DNA of 64,000 nucleotides, taken from Takakia lepidozioides. Taxonomy: Eukaryota; Streptophyta; Takakiopsida; Takakiales; Takakiaceae. Within the stretch, counting starts at the first letter, position 1, and each line of letters opens with the position of its first letter. Shown here in pieces: positions 44,498 to 55,113 of this stretch. The notes beneath the pieces are model-generated. The model was not told the DNA's origin and searched no databases. It worked only from the letters and a program-made list of their open reading frames with translations. The translations under genes and the position numbers were made by a program. The stretch spans positions 50,114,042 through 50,178,041 of the forward strand of contig CM060734.1 of the NCBI GenBank assembly GCA_030704615.1, read 5' to 3'.

Positions 44498-46220
44498 GTA
44501 TCGACGAAACCTGCACGGATGGATGGAGGTCTGTTTAAATCTATTAGCGGCTCTGACAATGAATGCGCTGATCAACGTGATCGTCTGTCGCAGCGTGTGT
44601 ATTCAAGAAACGTTTTGTGGGTGTTAAAGTTGTTAATGGCAGCGCGTGATGGACGAGACCTCCTCTCTTCTGCTGCCTCTACTCACACATTCAGATCCTC
44701 AGACCTTCGCCAAATACTTACATTGCAGTATGCGAGAAATCTTTCGTTTTGGTGCACAGTCTATGCAGACATTGCGCAGGCCGATAAGTTCTCGCTCTTG
44801 ATGCCTTCGACAAATCCCCAGTTGATAAACTTGTCGAAGACTGCAGACATTAAGCCTTGCTCGCTTCTCCGAGCAGCGTGCAAAGTATACTAGGGCATTG
44901 GGGTGCCATAGCAAAACTGCTGCCAAAATCAGGACTGGACAGTGCAGGAGCACCATCTTCCCTCTCGCATTGTGCTGAAACATGATCACGAATAGGTAGG
45001 TACTGTGAAGTGTCGATTTTATTCCTCTCATCCAAGTTCAAGATGGGGAGGTAGGCGTAGGGTTTGGTTCCACATCACATCCAGAATTTTTAAGTGTGCA
45101 ATTGTCTGCTTCATGTATACTTTATGAAGTAAATTCAGGGGACTGCAGACCAAAATTGAGTGAACCACCATTTTGTTTCAAGCCCCATCTCAGTGCTCAA
45201 GTCTAAAATAGGGTTATCATCACGTTTTGTATCTTTCAAGACCTTTGACTTTGCAGTTTGATTGTTTTTGGCATTTTGTTGGGGCCAAGACTACACTGCT
45301 GGACCTCTTCTCAACAACCTGTCCCTCCCTTCTGCAAAGTTCCTAGTCCCAGTTTTTGTCTACAACTCTGCATGCGACTGTTGTATTTTTTTGGACAACT
45401 TATCAATCCAAAGTCTGTAAAGTGTTGCAAACTGCAGAGGTAGAACTTTGCTGTGAGATTCATGAACAGCACCAACATCACATTGGGTCTGGTCGAAGGA
45501 CTAGGGTTGGTGTGCTCGAAACTCGTGCCTATCCAGCCCAGGTTAACTGAACAGCACCAACTGAACTGCACTAAACTTCAGTTGTGAACAAGGAGCCGAG
45601 TCAGTTGGCCGAGATGCAGCCCTTCCCCCTCTCCTCAATTCTTGTGGTTAGCTGGCATGGTCGCCTCTACAGAAGCTACTTACCATCCACTCAGAGGGAT
45701 TAGCATGTCAAGTGATGACTGAAAGAAAGGAAAACAAGTAGAGCCGCTTGTTCTTTTTGCATTTGCTCATGCAATTCAGTTACCACAACATACACAGTCC
45801 CTACAACTGCAAGCAACAATTGCTAGTTTAGTAACAGATCGGATGTCTCACGGCAATATACAAGGAATCCATCGGGGCAATCCATCAGGGCCCAACAGTC
45901 CGCCACTTTTAGCACCACAATATCCTACTGGATAATCTAGCATCAAAACTTTCTGCATGTGTAATTGACATTTCAAAACTGTGACGGAAGAGATGCTCAG
46001 GTGTCAGCCATTAGTTCCTGTCAGTTTATGTCACCTCCCTTACAGCCCTAGATAGAAATCTACAGGCCGTTATTGAGAAAGCTCATGCCATTAATGCCCA
46101 AGTCTACTCTAGAGATCTACCAAAGAGACCAGCCAATGCGCTAAAGTAAATGATGGCTCAACTCACCTTCCTGGGTCAGAATTGCGGTATAATCGTATAA
46201 TCTGTCCGCTATCCAAGGTC
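44498..46220. other. Intergenic, no gene recognised
   Basis: Open frames such as the end of 44354-44893 (+) and 44699-45031 (-) overlap on opposite strands and show no recognisable motif. The stretch may be part of the original flank of the hAT insertion site. Confidence 0.35.
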
Positions 46221-46560
46221 TTATCTGCCGTTAGTCTTCCTTGAGCCAAAGAGGCTTTGGAGCTTCAGCTTGACAGGGCCAAATTCAAGTGTCCAGTCCT
46301 CGTCCTTTCCATTAATTGAAGCCACAGTTTCTCCTCCACGTGACTCAAATGACTTTCTGTCGACCATTACCCACCTCCCCTTCTTCCTCTTCAACTTCTC
46401 CTCCAATTTAGTGTGCATAGCCTCCGTTGTATCTTCCATCTTGCTGTCTATATCACCTTTCAAATCGGTGCTCATAAACGCCAGGTATGTCAAAGCCAAC
46501 ATGCAACCATATGTTGCCGCGCACGTAGCACGAAGAAGGAAAAGCTTCTCCCCTTATATC
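46221..46560 (-). CDS. Hypothetical membrane-anchored protein, C-terminal exon
   Basis: Minus-strand frame open from about 46550. Upstream of the first ATG (46502) it already encodes a hydrophobic stretch (KLFLLRATCAATYGCMLALT, then YLAFM) that would form one membrane helix; after it comes a charged helix (DTTEAMHTKLEEKLKRKKGR) and a globular tail (GKDEDWTLEFGPVKLKLQSL). The stop is at 46221-46223. This looks like a 3' exon of a small membrane protein, but the upstream exons were not located. Family not recognised. Confidence 0.4.
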
Positions 46561-46584
46561 CGTCCCCTTCACAGCCAGACATGC

Positions 46585-46925
46585 TGTAGAAGAGAGAAAA
46601 CTCAGGACAAAACGCAGAACTCTGAACAATAAACAGATTTAGGAAAGAAAATTGATGGAAGGACTAAGGTAGTGGCATCTAAAAGGTACTGGCACCTTAA
46701 CCTGCAAATGGACCCTTTGGGAACGATGAGCTATGCTCCCCAAAGCAGCGAGGCGAGCACTGCAATTGTAGGTCGGAGACTAGTCTAGAGCGACCGACCT
46801 TCCACCTCTAGTCTCCCACAGTCAGTTGTTGTAGAAGAGAGTTGTAGAAGAGAGGAAACTCAGGCCAAAACGCAGAACTCTGACCCATAAACAGATGCAG
46901 GAAAGAAAATTGATAGAAGGGTTAT
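46585..46925 (+). repeat. Direct repeat of about 75 bp (46585-46663 and 46848-46925)
   Basis: Both copies contain AACTCAGGMCAAAACGCAGA, ACTCTGAMCMATAAACAGAT and GGAAAGAAAATTGATRGAAG. After the repeat the two copies diverge into AAGGTAGTGGCA and TGCCACTACCTT respectively, which are reverse complements of each other. Possibly a segmental duplication with a local inversion. Confidence 0.65.
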
Positions 46926-47483
46926 GGTGCCACTACCTTTTAGACGCCCTGGCCCCATCTTTCTCTATATTTATCTCTCCTTTTGTTTTTCTTGCTCATC
47001 CGTGTGTTTCGCTTTCCTGCATTCACTGTCTCAACTCCATTCCATACCGAGCTAGAAAATTCGGCGGGGGATCCGTCCCTGGTTTTGGAATGTATTTCTT
47101 TCGTGCATTCTAGTATGTGTTGCGCAGAAATATGAAAGTTGAAAACTTGGGGGCTTCATCTTTTTCTGTTCATCTCTGTTTTTCAGTCTCTCCTTCACGC
47201 CTTTCTCTGTGTCCGGTGGTACATTTTTGTTCAGGTTGTTTGAGCTTCAACGCGTGGTACCACCCTATGCTCTTTACATTGTCTGCTATTCTCTGTTAAT
47301 ATTCCAGGCAGCGATGGCGATGAAATTGATGGATTGTCGCACGGTCCTTATTTTGGAATGTTAGGTTGGGATTGTATCTCTATACTGTAGCCATGCGGAT
47401 CCAGCTTTGCGGAAGAAAGCGGGAGCGAAGAATGTGGAGGCAGGGACAGGTGCAGGTGTAATGGACAGACCCTTGCTGCAGCC

Positions 47484-49692
47484 ATGGCCAGCCCTTTGTC
47501 ACAGTTTCAGATGGTCAAGAATGCGTTGGAGCGCCTCATTGTTGCTGTATGCCTCCTCTCATTCGCTTCATTGGACGGGGTCTCAATGTCCCTTTCTGAC
47601 ACTACCTTTGCTGGAATAACTGTTATGTGGTGTCAATGTGACCCTGAGTTAACGAACTCTGTAACTGCATTGTTAGCCGCTTTACGCTACATAGCACGAA
47701 TGTTATACTACTGCGATTGAAAGGTTAAAACACATTGGATCAGGTCAGCAAGGTTTAGTATCACTTGGGGACTATACTCTTGGAAAGTCATGGCCAATGG
47801 GAATGATTTCCTCCTGTGTACAATGTGCATGTTACACTCTAGAGCAATACTTTTACTCCCCAGATGGAAGTCTGGATTTTAGCCCAGCCTGTTTTTATCT
47901 GACTTACAAGGTTGAGTGTGCAACCAGAAATTTCCGTTTCACCTTTAATCTGCTGGAGTTGATTGTCCCCATGGTGAAATTCTCATCATTTGGATCTGTG
48001 TACTCTGAAATTACCCCCATGGTTACCCCTCCTTTTCCCTTCATTACCAAGTGGAGCTTGCATTTTTCATTCTGACTCTGAGAAGGCCGGAACAAATCCT
48101 CCTGCAGGATTCTAGTAAACATAGTGACGGCAATCTAACTGCCTGTGATACAAGGCTAACCACACTGATCGTTATTTTCTACGAAGCTGGAGAGTGTAGT
48201 CCCTACCAAGCTGTCCTACGTTTGGCAAAATGCAATTTCACAGAGTGTAACCTATCAAAAACCAGTAAACAGTGTCTGGTTTGTGCCATAAATTGCAGTC
48301 TATGTGCCCCAGTGATTATACAAGTGGTGTTGAAATCATCAACAATAGTATCCTCACTCCATAATCTGTCAACATTTTGCAGTTGTGTTTAGTAGATTAT
48401 AAAGGTTCAGCTCCATGTTTAGGCCACTCTATATGTATTGGGCGACCCTTCCCACTGTATCCACTTCATTGGAAGAAACATACATATTTCGCAATCGGGA
48501 GTATCGGGATAGTTAGGTTTTCAGAACTTATCAACTTAAAAAGAATTCATCTCATGAAATATTGGCTCCCACCTGAATGACTATGATATCCTTGCATGCC
48601 AAAATCCAGTTATTGTCACACGAACCCAATTCACTAGATAGTGGATTTCCATCTGTAGAACTCCTGCAGAGTACAGAGGGATAAGGAAATCTAAAGAGGG
48701 GGAAATCTTCCTTTTGTGCCTGGGCCAACAACTTGGGATGATATGTGGTGTCTTGGATATAATCCCTCCTTGGGTTTGGCCTCTCATCATGGACCTCATG
48801 GGAGAGAGCAAGGTCTATACAAAGGCTTTGAAGTGGCTCTAGATTCATGTAAGTCCAATGATGGGATGTAGTCGATCAGTTGGAGAGGAACTGCATTCAG
48901 ATATGCAGGATCACTAGGAATGCAGCTCAAGTAGCAGATAAATACAAAGGTCCTTCCATTTGATGAACCCTTTGTCTTGCATACAATCTAATCCCAGTTG
49001 ATCAGGGTTTCCTGCAGTTGAGGATGTGAATGATCTATGGCCCACGGTGAGAGAGGGATTTGAGGCACGTGTGCCCTTCAAGAAGGCCAGCTTGAACAAC
49101 AAGGCATGAAATCTGGTGATAGTGGAGCGCTTGCCAGTGGAATATGTTCTTACAACTGATGCTCGCCTCCGTGGCTGCTTTCCAGGGGAAGCATTGCCCT
49201 TGCCTTTGTGGTTTCGCCGCCCATATGCTTGCATCATACTTGTAATATGTGAAGTAAGTGAACCTTTCCCCCTTCACCCTTCCTCTCAAGAAGAAATTGT
49301 ATGTGTTTGGAAGGGACATGGCCGATGAGCCTACCTTGGGCTTCTAGTGCTTTGTCTTGGACTCTGTCTTTGTCTGGCCTACCTTATTTAAGATGTATTT
49401 AGAAGCAAGTTATCAATTAATGCTGCCAGGATTATACTAACACCTTTTTTCACTGCAGGACGTTGATGAGTATAAGGATCTTTTGAAACTACGATTGATA
49501 ACAATAGTGCAGAATGAGGATCGGGAATGGTTTATTGTTTTTGTTTTCAAGTCTGTCACCGACAGTGCAAACAAGCTTACCAAGAGAGTGTACTCCAAAC
49601 TTGAAGTCGACTTCAGCTCTAAAAGCGAGAACCTGTTATTTCTTGTGGTTCTGAAATGCAAACATTACCCAATCTACTCGCTGATTAGATGA
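47484..49692 (+). pseudogene. TRS130: TRS130/TRAPPC10 (TRAPPII subunit) 5' fragment, truncated, with nonsense codon
   Basis: Exon 1 at 47484-47546 encodes MASPLSQFQMVKNALERLIV, the N-terminus of plant TRS130. Exon 2 (49018-49253) encodes VEDVNDLWPTVREGFEARVP, then NNKA, TGA at 49107-49109, then ERLPVEYVLTTDARLRGCFP and WFRRPYACIILVICE. Exon 3 (49459-49692) encodes DVDEYKDLLKLRLITIVQNE, REWFIVFVF and VYSKLEVDFSSK, then loses the family pattern. TRS130 proteins are about 1,200 residues; only about 150 are present. The TGA stands where the family has Arg (CGA to TGA is plausible). The exon 1-2 junction is one base out of phase. In intact form the protein tethers TRAPPII at the trans-Golgi for Rab-A activation. 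Confidence 0.75.
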
Positions 49693-49699
49693 TCTAGTG

Positions 49700-50676
49700 G
49701 GTTCTTGTTCTTGCGGTGAGAATTGCAGCAAGAAAGGGCCTCAAGAATAAGAATTGAAGGAAAAGTTCTCAGGTTGCTGGATGCTGGTTACTGTTCTCTG
49801 TTGCACTAAACTAGTTCACGGATCTGATTACCAACTTAAATACTTTGGCTTTCTGGATGCAGGTGTTGCAGATTGGAGCCACATGGGGGTGACCCAGCAG
49901 CATGGGTTGAATAATGATCTGGGGTGCTTCTTCTTCTTCTTCTTCTTCTTCTTCTTCATAACTGAGCCAAAGTTGTCGGTGCATGCATGTTCTGTGCAGA
50001 GTAAATAATGATGGCAAACGTCCAATAGCTAGCGGAAGTGTTCAGTGAGCTGGCCAATACTCCGTTGAATATGATCTTGTTCATTGTGCTTTCTCAAGTT
50101 CTCAACAAACAGCTGTGCTGATATTTCATCTGGATGAACACCAAAATCACAGCGTTCAATTCTAAGTCCCTTATAAACAAAAATGTCGTTAATTGTCTGA
50201 AGTTCCAAGGCATATCTGGGCAAAGTGAGGCTACAAGGTTATGAGCAGACAAGAACAGATCATGGACCTTGTCTTTATTGAGAAGCGTAACTCTTGGTTG
50301 CGTGTTTGCAAACAGAAAAATGTCTGATTCCGCAGTTCCACCACCGGAAATTGCCCATAGCCCAGAAAAACTCCAAATGGTAACTACATTGTGTGGTTCT
50401 GATCACCTGTTATGATGATACGCTGTTGTTGAAAGATAATTCCGCAGCTGAATGGGAGCAAGAGAAAGTCTTTATATCCAGATGGAAATGTTCTTTGCTC
50501 TCCCCACTTGACTAGTGGTTTGATCATGTTTCCATGGTGCTCTGTGCTGCAAGATCCAAGTTCTTTGTTCACTGCTCAAGAACGCTTGGAGAGACGCAGC
50601 AGATATAGCTCATTCGAAATAGACAGGTAGACAGCTCTGAACAGGGAAAATACCCACAGGGATTTCCGGTTGATTT
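49700..50676. other. Downstream flank with (CTT)n, no gene recognised
   Basis: A CTT microsatellite lies at 49927-49958. Other open frames (50029-50223, 50384-50572, both minus) show no recognisable motif. The remaining TRS130 exons were not found here. Confidence 0.4.
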
Positions 50677-50925
50677 CTACTCATAGACAGAATAATGAGT
50701 GGGGGGAGGGGGAAGACCTTCCTTTTCACATTCTTCCCTAAGTTCATCGACGTAGTTTAATAAGCAGCTGGAACCTCCCACCAAATAGGCCAGCTGGCCT
50801 CGTTGCATCTTGAAGATCCCATGTCGCACTGCACTTGGCCAGCTCACTCTTGCTTTCATCCTCTTGGAATTTTCCCAAGATCGAACCAATCTTTTAGTGC
50901 TCAATTCCTGCTCAAACCCCTGCAT
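50677..50925 (-). CDS. Hypothetical 82-aa ORF
   Basis: ATG-started frame with a basic N-terminal half (STKRLVRSWENSKRMKARVS) and a helical acidic tail (NYVDELREECEKEGLPPPPT). Not recognised. It lies downstream of the RING-H2 gene on the same strand and could be a 3' exon of that gene or unrelated. Confidence 0.25.
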   Translation of the reverse strand: MQGFEQELSTKRLVRSWENSKRMKARVSWPSAVRHGIFKMQRGQLAYLVGGSSCLLNYVDELREECEKEGLPPPPTHYSVYE

Positions 50926-51282
50926 CTAACGTGCCCAGGAGAGAAAGAGACCTCATACAGGTCTGTGGCCCATCCTTGAGTACATAGCAAGAGCCCCCCA
51001 GACCACGATCTCAAGATCTCTTATAAGTAGCCCTTTGGTGGGGGGGGTGTGTCACTTAAATGGTCCCAAATCAGCCCCAAATGAGCTTGAGTTTCCTCCC
51101 TAACAGCCATTGCAGAACTGTCCTTCTTTAGCTGCGTTGTGTTTGAAATTGAAGGCTGTCTTCTTGAGTTGAGATTTCTATCTAGATAAGCCAGCAACAC
51201 GCCATGATCGGCTGGTAAGGGTTCAGTCGGAACCTCTTCTTCAGGCAAAATTCCCTTGAAGGTTTGACGAGCTCCACCTGTC

Positions 51283-53035
51283 TTACTTCAGGTGCTGGCC
51301 ATCCCCTCCACCTAAACTGCGGTCTGTGGTAATCTCCGTCACCCCCTCCTGTCTCTCTCCACACATTCTCGGCTTTGGAATGGGGGGCTGCGCGTACGAG
51401 ATATTAGGAGCTTCTGAATCAATGTCTATGCTCACCCAGTGGTCCCCCCTTGTTGGTGATAGCACTCCGATCAGCTGCTCCTTATCCTCAAGGTCTGCAC
51501 TCCAAACACTGGCATTGTTCGTTGCTCTTTTTATTTCCAGCCCAGAGTAGCTTCCTGCACGACGCAATCCATGGCTTGGAGGAGTAGTTGAGCCAACGCC
51601 AGCGACCCCTAACAGTTGAGATCCTAAGGGGAACACTTCGTTTTTGAAATAATCCTTCAGATATCTTCCTGAAGCGCCTAAGGAACTCGAACGCCTGATT
51701 GGCAAGTTCACAAAGCGAAGGCTATTGCTAGAAAGGGACGACGGTGTTCTGACAGCACTCGCTCCCAGCCTCTCCATCACTTCAACCTCGCGCACAGCAT
51801 TTTTAAACGACTGGGAGTTGCGGGTAAGTGCCAATCGTGCACTCTCCCTCTCACTTTCTCTTGTAACATTTGGCCCTGTCTCGGTGCTGCTTTCTGGTAC
51901 ATTGAACAACATCTCGGGTGATTAGCCACATGAGCTGAATGACCGTCACCTCTCTTCACATTCTAAGGAAAACTATGTATCACAAGACTCAGAAGATTCG
52001 GCAATACTCCACTCCATAACAATGTCTTGGACCAGCATGCAATGAAGTACTTCCCCAACGGAAAGGACGAAACACAGAGACGCACGACTATAGACTAAAA
52101 CCCACAGAAATGGAAGCAATTCCATCAACCAAAAGGCCAACAGTTAAAATTGAAACTGCTGCCTAGAACCAGAAACCATGGATATCGAAGAGGGTGCGCA
52201 ATTGAACCAGAGTATCAAGAGCGCAATTTGTCTGATAGATTAAAAGGCTAACATTTAAACCCCTGAAGCTGCCTGATCGCTGCCTACTATGATCCCTTCC
52301 AATATACCAGCACAGAAAAACAATGGTAGACGACCGTTTACCTTGAGCCATTCCGTCAATTGCAGGGCTTATCATCGCTCCAGTATCCACCATTGGCAGC
52401 TGGTAACCGAGAGGCCTACCGACAGGGCAGCTACTCTGCCCTCTGTCGTCAATTGCTAAAACCACATCACGGTGTGGGCCAATTCGGGCCTCACTATGTC
52501 TTCCGGAAGCATCGTTACCCTCACCGAAAGTCGGATTAAGGCTCGCTCGACACAAAGGACAGGTGGAATGAGACTTGAGCCAGGCGCCTATACACTCGAC
52601 ATGGAAGACATGAGAGCATCTTGGAAGCAACCGTAAGGTATCCTCTTTTTCAAACTCACTCAAGCACACCACGCATTCCAGATACTCTTTCCCGGCCTCG
52701 TTGGAAGTCAAATCCAAGTAGCTTAATGTGGGAAGAGAATCAACAAGTGCTTGGTCCAGCCCCTTTCCTTCCTCTGCCTGCGCTTGAGCTGCCGAAGAAT
52801 TCCGCCGGTTCACCCTGGCCTCTTCCTCAGTGCACCGCCGGATGTACAGTGAGAAAAATCCCATAAAGAAGAAAGTGCTAATCAGAACCACGATTATGAT
52901 GGCCATGCTCGGATTAACCTTCCCGCTCGAGTCGTAAGCATTTTTGAATGTGGGCTGTTCGCTCATGGGTGCCGCTGCAAAACTTGCAGGCACCATCAAT
53001 CTCTCCCACCCACCAGACACCCCCTCTGTATCCAT
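51283..53035 (-). CDS. ATL-type RING-H2 E3 ubiquitin ligase, two exons
   Basis: Exon 1 is 53035-52342; exon 2 is proposed as 51893-51283, joined in phase by donor CAAG|GTAAAC and acceptor TGTACCAG, giving about 434 residues. An N-terminal membrane helix (MAIIIVVLISTFFFMGFF) is followed by the GLD motif region (KGLDQALVDSLPTLSY), then the RING-H2 finger ECVVCLSEFEKEDTLRLLP, RCSHVFHVECIGAWL, STCPLC (C2-H2-C4 type ligand order with two His in the middle). This is the ATL family layout. The long Ser/Arg-rich C-terminal part (SLRFVNLPIRRSSSLGASGR) lies in exon 2. Unspliced, exon 1 would read to a stop at 52163. ATL proteins are membrane E3 ligases; the substrate is unknown. Exon 2 is less certain than exon 1. 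Confidence 0.75.
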
Positions 53036-53572
53036 ATTAAAATTCTGCAGGCCCCCTCTTGGTCTCTCTCCCCTCCGAGCTCTCTCTACCAACTCCAGAG
53101 ATGGAGTCCGTCTGCAGATGGAACAATGGCTGCTTATACTCCATCACCCTCGGGCCTCCATCGCTCTTTTCCTCGCATGCTTCCCTCCACACTGCTCCTT
53201 TTGCTCTCTCCTTCTCTCTCACCGCTCGCCCGGCTTTTGCCCGGGCCCTCCGGAACTTTCCTGCCGGATTTTTCTATCGCCACTCCCACATCCCCTGGCG
53301 ATACTACTCCGCAGCAAAGTACGTAAGCTATCATCCATATTAATACGTACTCTAACTCGGTAGGATATGCGTACACGTAGGTAGGTGCCCGATAATACTT
53401 CATCCATGTACACTCTTTCCGATCTCGACGATTGTCTGATTCATCCAGCATTCATTCATACTGGATTGTAAGATACACGTACAGCATTGACTATCGGTAG
53501 TACGAATGTTGAGTATGCTACGGTGGCGATTGACGACACATGGGGCCGGGGCATGAGGCCGGGAAATGGCAT

Positions 53573-53745
53573 ACCGGCGGCCACGTCACCGGCCACCGCA
53601 GCCTCCACAGGGCGCCAAACGTGGCAGCGGGAGCAAATATTTCGGCGCCTTTCCTGGAAACACTTGGCACCCCCACGTGGCGCATGCGGAAGCACTGGAC
53701 AACATTCCAGAGCTCCCCAAAGATGGATTGGACACGTGGCATAAC
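53573..53745. promoter_or_regulatory. G-box/ABRE-like cluster upstream of the RING-H2 gene
   Basis: CCACGTGG (53673-53680) and GACACGTGGC (53731-53740) contain the CACGTG G-box core; CCACGTCACC (near 53581) and AACGTGGC (near 53618) carry ACGT cores. They lie about 540-700 bases 5' of the start codon at 53035. Such cores bind bZIP/bHLH factors in abscisic-acid and light responses; regulation of this gene by them is inference. Confidence 0.35.
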
Positions 53746-53785
53746 TATTCTGTTGGAAGTTAGATGAATTCGGGTTCACATCCAT

Positions 53786-54730
53786 GCTCTGTTAATTTAT
53801 GCGATAAGGCCAGCTACCCAAGGCTGAGCCTAGTGAGTCATCTCCATGCTGTATTTTCATGCTAATATATTAATAATAATAACATGGTAGGGATAATAGG
53901 GCGGTGCGCGGGCCCAGCAAACGCGAAGAGGAAAGGAACAAAGGAAGAGCTTTCGAGGCAGGTGTAGACGATCCAGGCCTTTGCTGCTCTGACTCGATCT
54001 CGCTTTGCATGAGTCTGTAGGTAGAGACTCGAGAGGATCCAGGCCACCATAGCTAGCTAGCTGAAGAGCGAACGTACAGTCAGCGAGAATTCGTCAGCGA
54101 GGATTGACAAGCGGATGGCACAGACAGAGGCACACGGTCTGCGGCACAAGAGGACAAGGCTGCTTGAACATAACATTCTGTGGCTGCATCAGCACCATTA
54201 ATGTGTCACATTCTTGTCAACCAGAATCCCTCCTTTGCAGCAAGCTTTACGTTTGCGGCTGATTGCTTCGCTATGTAGCAGGATTTGAGGCTTTACGTCT
54301 TTACTGGAGTGGAAGTCCAAGTCTACTCTCGCTTTGGTGAGTTCGTGACAGGTGTGGCAAGTTAGCTTTCTCTCCCGGCAATGCAGAGCGTAGACGATGA
54401 GATGAAGTTGCGTCCCGTCCACTTTTGGAGGCATTTTGATGTACCGTTAATATCCGATACTTGGATTCTCCCATGCTCCCTCCTTTGCTTCAAACTTAGC
54501 AATTGATGTTGGTCCGATGGTCCTAAACTATATATATACGTACGACGCCAACTGTAAAGAAGTGCCTCGTGGACTACTTATTATGTAGTTTATCAACTTT
54601 GTATGCAGTGAGCGTGATCAGTCTAAACCCTACCCTAATAAACCCCTAAGCCCGCATTATGATCCAGGAAACTGTCCGTATAAAATGGGGTCCACTGACA
54701 AATAAACATTTCAGAAATTGTAAACATTGT
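53786..54730. other. Intergenic, no clear gene
   Basis: A 78-codon minus-strand ORF (54434-54198; CRERKLTCHTCHEL, basic tail) is the longest open frame and is not recognised. Near 54640 ACCCCTAAGCCCGC is a weak candidate for the far end of the piggyBac-type element. Confidence 0.3.
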
Positions 54731-54734
54731 GTAC

Positions 54735-54905
54735 TGGCCTGCGGGTCTGGGGTTCAAATCCTGTCATCTGTCTCTCATTGGGCTGGGGCTATGCTCCTGT
54801 AATGCCTCCACGGCTCAGATAGCTTCCCCCTCAAAGTCCAGTAGTTGGGGCTGGTGATTCCTTGGAAACAAGAATAAAATTAAAATAAAATAAAATAATA
54901 AATAG
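54735..54905 (+). mobile_element. SINE-like element, B box plus AATAAAAT tail
   Basis: The RNA polymerase III B-box-like word GGGTTCAAATCC at 54758-54769 is followed by about 110 bases of body and an A/T-rich tail AATAAAATTAAAATAAAAT (54871-54900). No intact A box is seen, so the 5' end may be truncated. Too long and unstructured for a tRNA. Confidence 0.45.
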
Positions 54906-55065
54906 TCACCAAGGAACAATGTGTGAGTAGGGTTTGAACCCACTAAGCTGCCCCAACTGGCAGCTCACACATGAACACAAGGGGGAGGATCCCCCCCCTT
55001 GTGTGCACCCCCACTTGGCAAGGGGACTAACCACTAAAGCAATCTACCACCTCTTTGCAGCCATG
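54906..55065 (-). mobile_element. SINE-like element, tRNA-derived head, minus strand
   Basis: On the minus strand an A-box-like TAGATTGCTTTAGTGGTTAG (about 55043-55024) precedes a B-box-like GGGTTCAAACCC (about 54941-54930). The roughly 95-base spacing is longer than in a tRNA. It faces the neighbouring SINE-like element tail to tail. Confidence 0.5.
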
Positions 55066-55113
55066 AACTCACATTGCCATGAATTCTAGCCATGAATTCC
55101 AACTGACATTGTC

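Noticed and set aside
44354-44893. A 179-codon plus-strand ORF crossing the right end of the outer hAT MITE
   Set aside because: Its first third is transposon terminal repeat; the rest is overlapped by minus-strand ORFs and has no recognisable domain.
49811-50025. Poly-Glu/poly-Lys ORFs
   Set aside because: Artefacts of the (CTT)n microsatellite at 49927-49958.
54735-54790. Possible tRNA gene (GGTTCAAATCC)
   Set aside because: No A box, anticodon arm or acceptor stem could be folded; the body and A-rich tail suit a SINE-like element.
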